NCBI GenBank assembly: GCA_964625745.1
Contig: CAZVCJ010000029.1
Span: forward strand, 1 to 33,357
Direction: 5' to 3'
Source of the DNA: CAZVCJ01 sp964625745
GTDB taxonomy: Bacteria > Chloroflexota > Anaerolineae > VGOG01
Length of the DNA: 33,357 nucleotides
In this document: positions 33,357 through 33,357 of the stretch, in pieces
Layout of the letters: every line of letters begins with the position of its first letter
Numbering within the stretch: position 1 is the stretch's first letter
Notes under the pieces: generated by a model
The model's database searches: none
Told to the model about the DNA's origin: nothing
The model's input: only the letters and a program-made list of their open reading frames with translations
Program-made: the position numbers and the translations under genes

Positions 33357-33357
33357 G

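Overview
The window looks like a piece of a Chloroflexota (Anaerolineae-like) chromosome, probably from a metagenome or draft scaffold. This is inferred from the gene content (several LiaF/toast-rack envelope proteins, ABC-2 exporters, many zinc-ribbon and polytopic proteins), the high GC, and intergenic DNA full of short word-like repeats. No ribosomal RNA or other phylogenetic marker was compared. Five runs of exactly 100 N mark scaffold joins. One of them (11582-11681) is flanked by the same 55 bases on both sides, so there it is an unmerged contig overlap, not missing sequence.

Layout. Positions 1-6806 hold, on the minus strand, the conserved transcription/translation operon nusA-ylxR-infB-rbfA-nrnA-truB. 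A good sigma-70-type promoter and a leader hairpin lie just in front of nusA, and there is no rimP. NusA carries two tandem alpha-CTD-like repeats and an acidic tail. Positions 6912-9477 hold a sugar-phosphate-isomerase-type TIM barrel and a prolyl-tRNA-synthetase homologue that kept its editing domain but lost key synthetic-site motifs. Positions 9654-17042 hold four small membrane or toast-rack proteins, plus an island with a B12-binding radical SAM enzyme facing two tandem short GH3-type acyl-adenylating proteins.

Positions 17129-21938 look like accessory DNA: a phosphonatase-like HAD hydrolase, a 600-bp stretch with a gene remnant, a XamI-type restriction endonuclease with its adenine methylase, an attC-like integron site directly behind them, and a DapF homologue in which both catalytic cysteines are serines. 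By eye I found no GTCGAC (the XamI site) anywhere in the window.

Positions 21996-33356 hold a zinc-ribbon membrane protein, a DUF624-like protein, a small hypothetical protein and three ABC-2 export systems. The first (24599-26527) and third (29901-33356) transporter loci share almost the same control region: two tandem 16-bp palindromic operators with the same 24-bp spacing, followed by an extended -10 promoter. They are probably controlled by one repressor encoded outside the window. The middle system (26541-28282) follows the first one closely and could be co-transcribed with it.

The candidates most worth following are the degenerate ProRS homologue, the Ser/Ser DapF homologue, the attC-flanked R-M cassette with site avoidance, the radical SAM/GH3 island, and the shared operator module.
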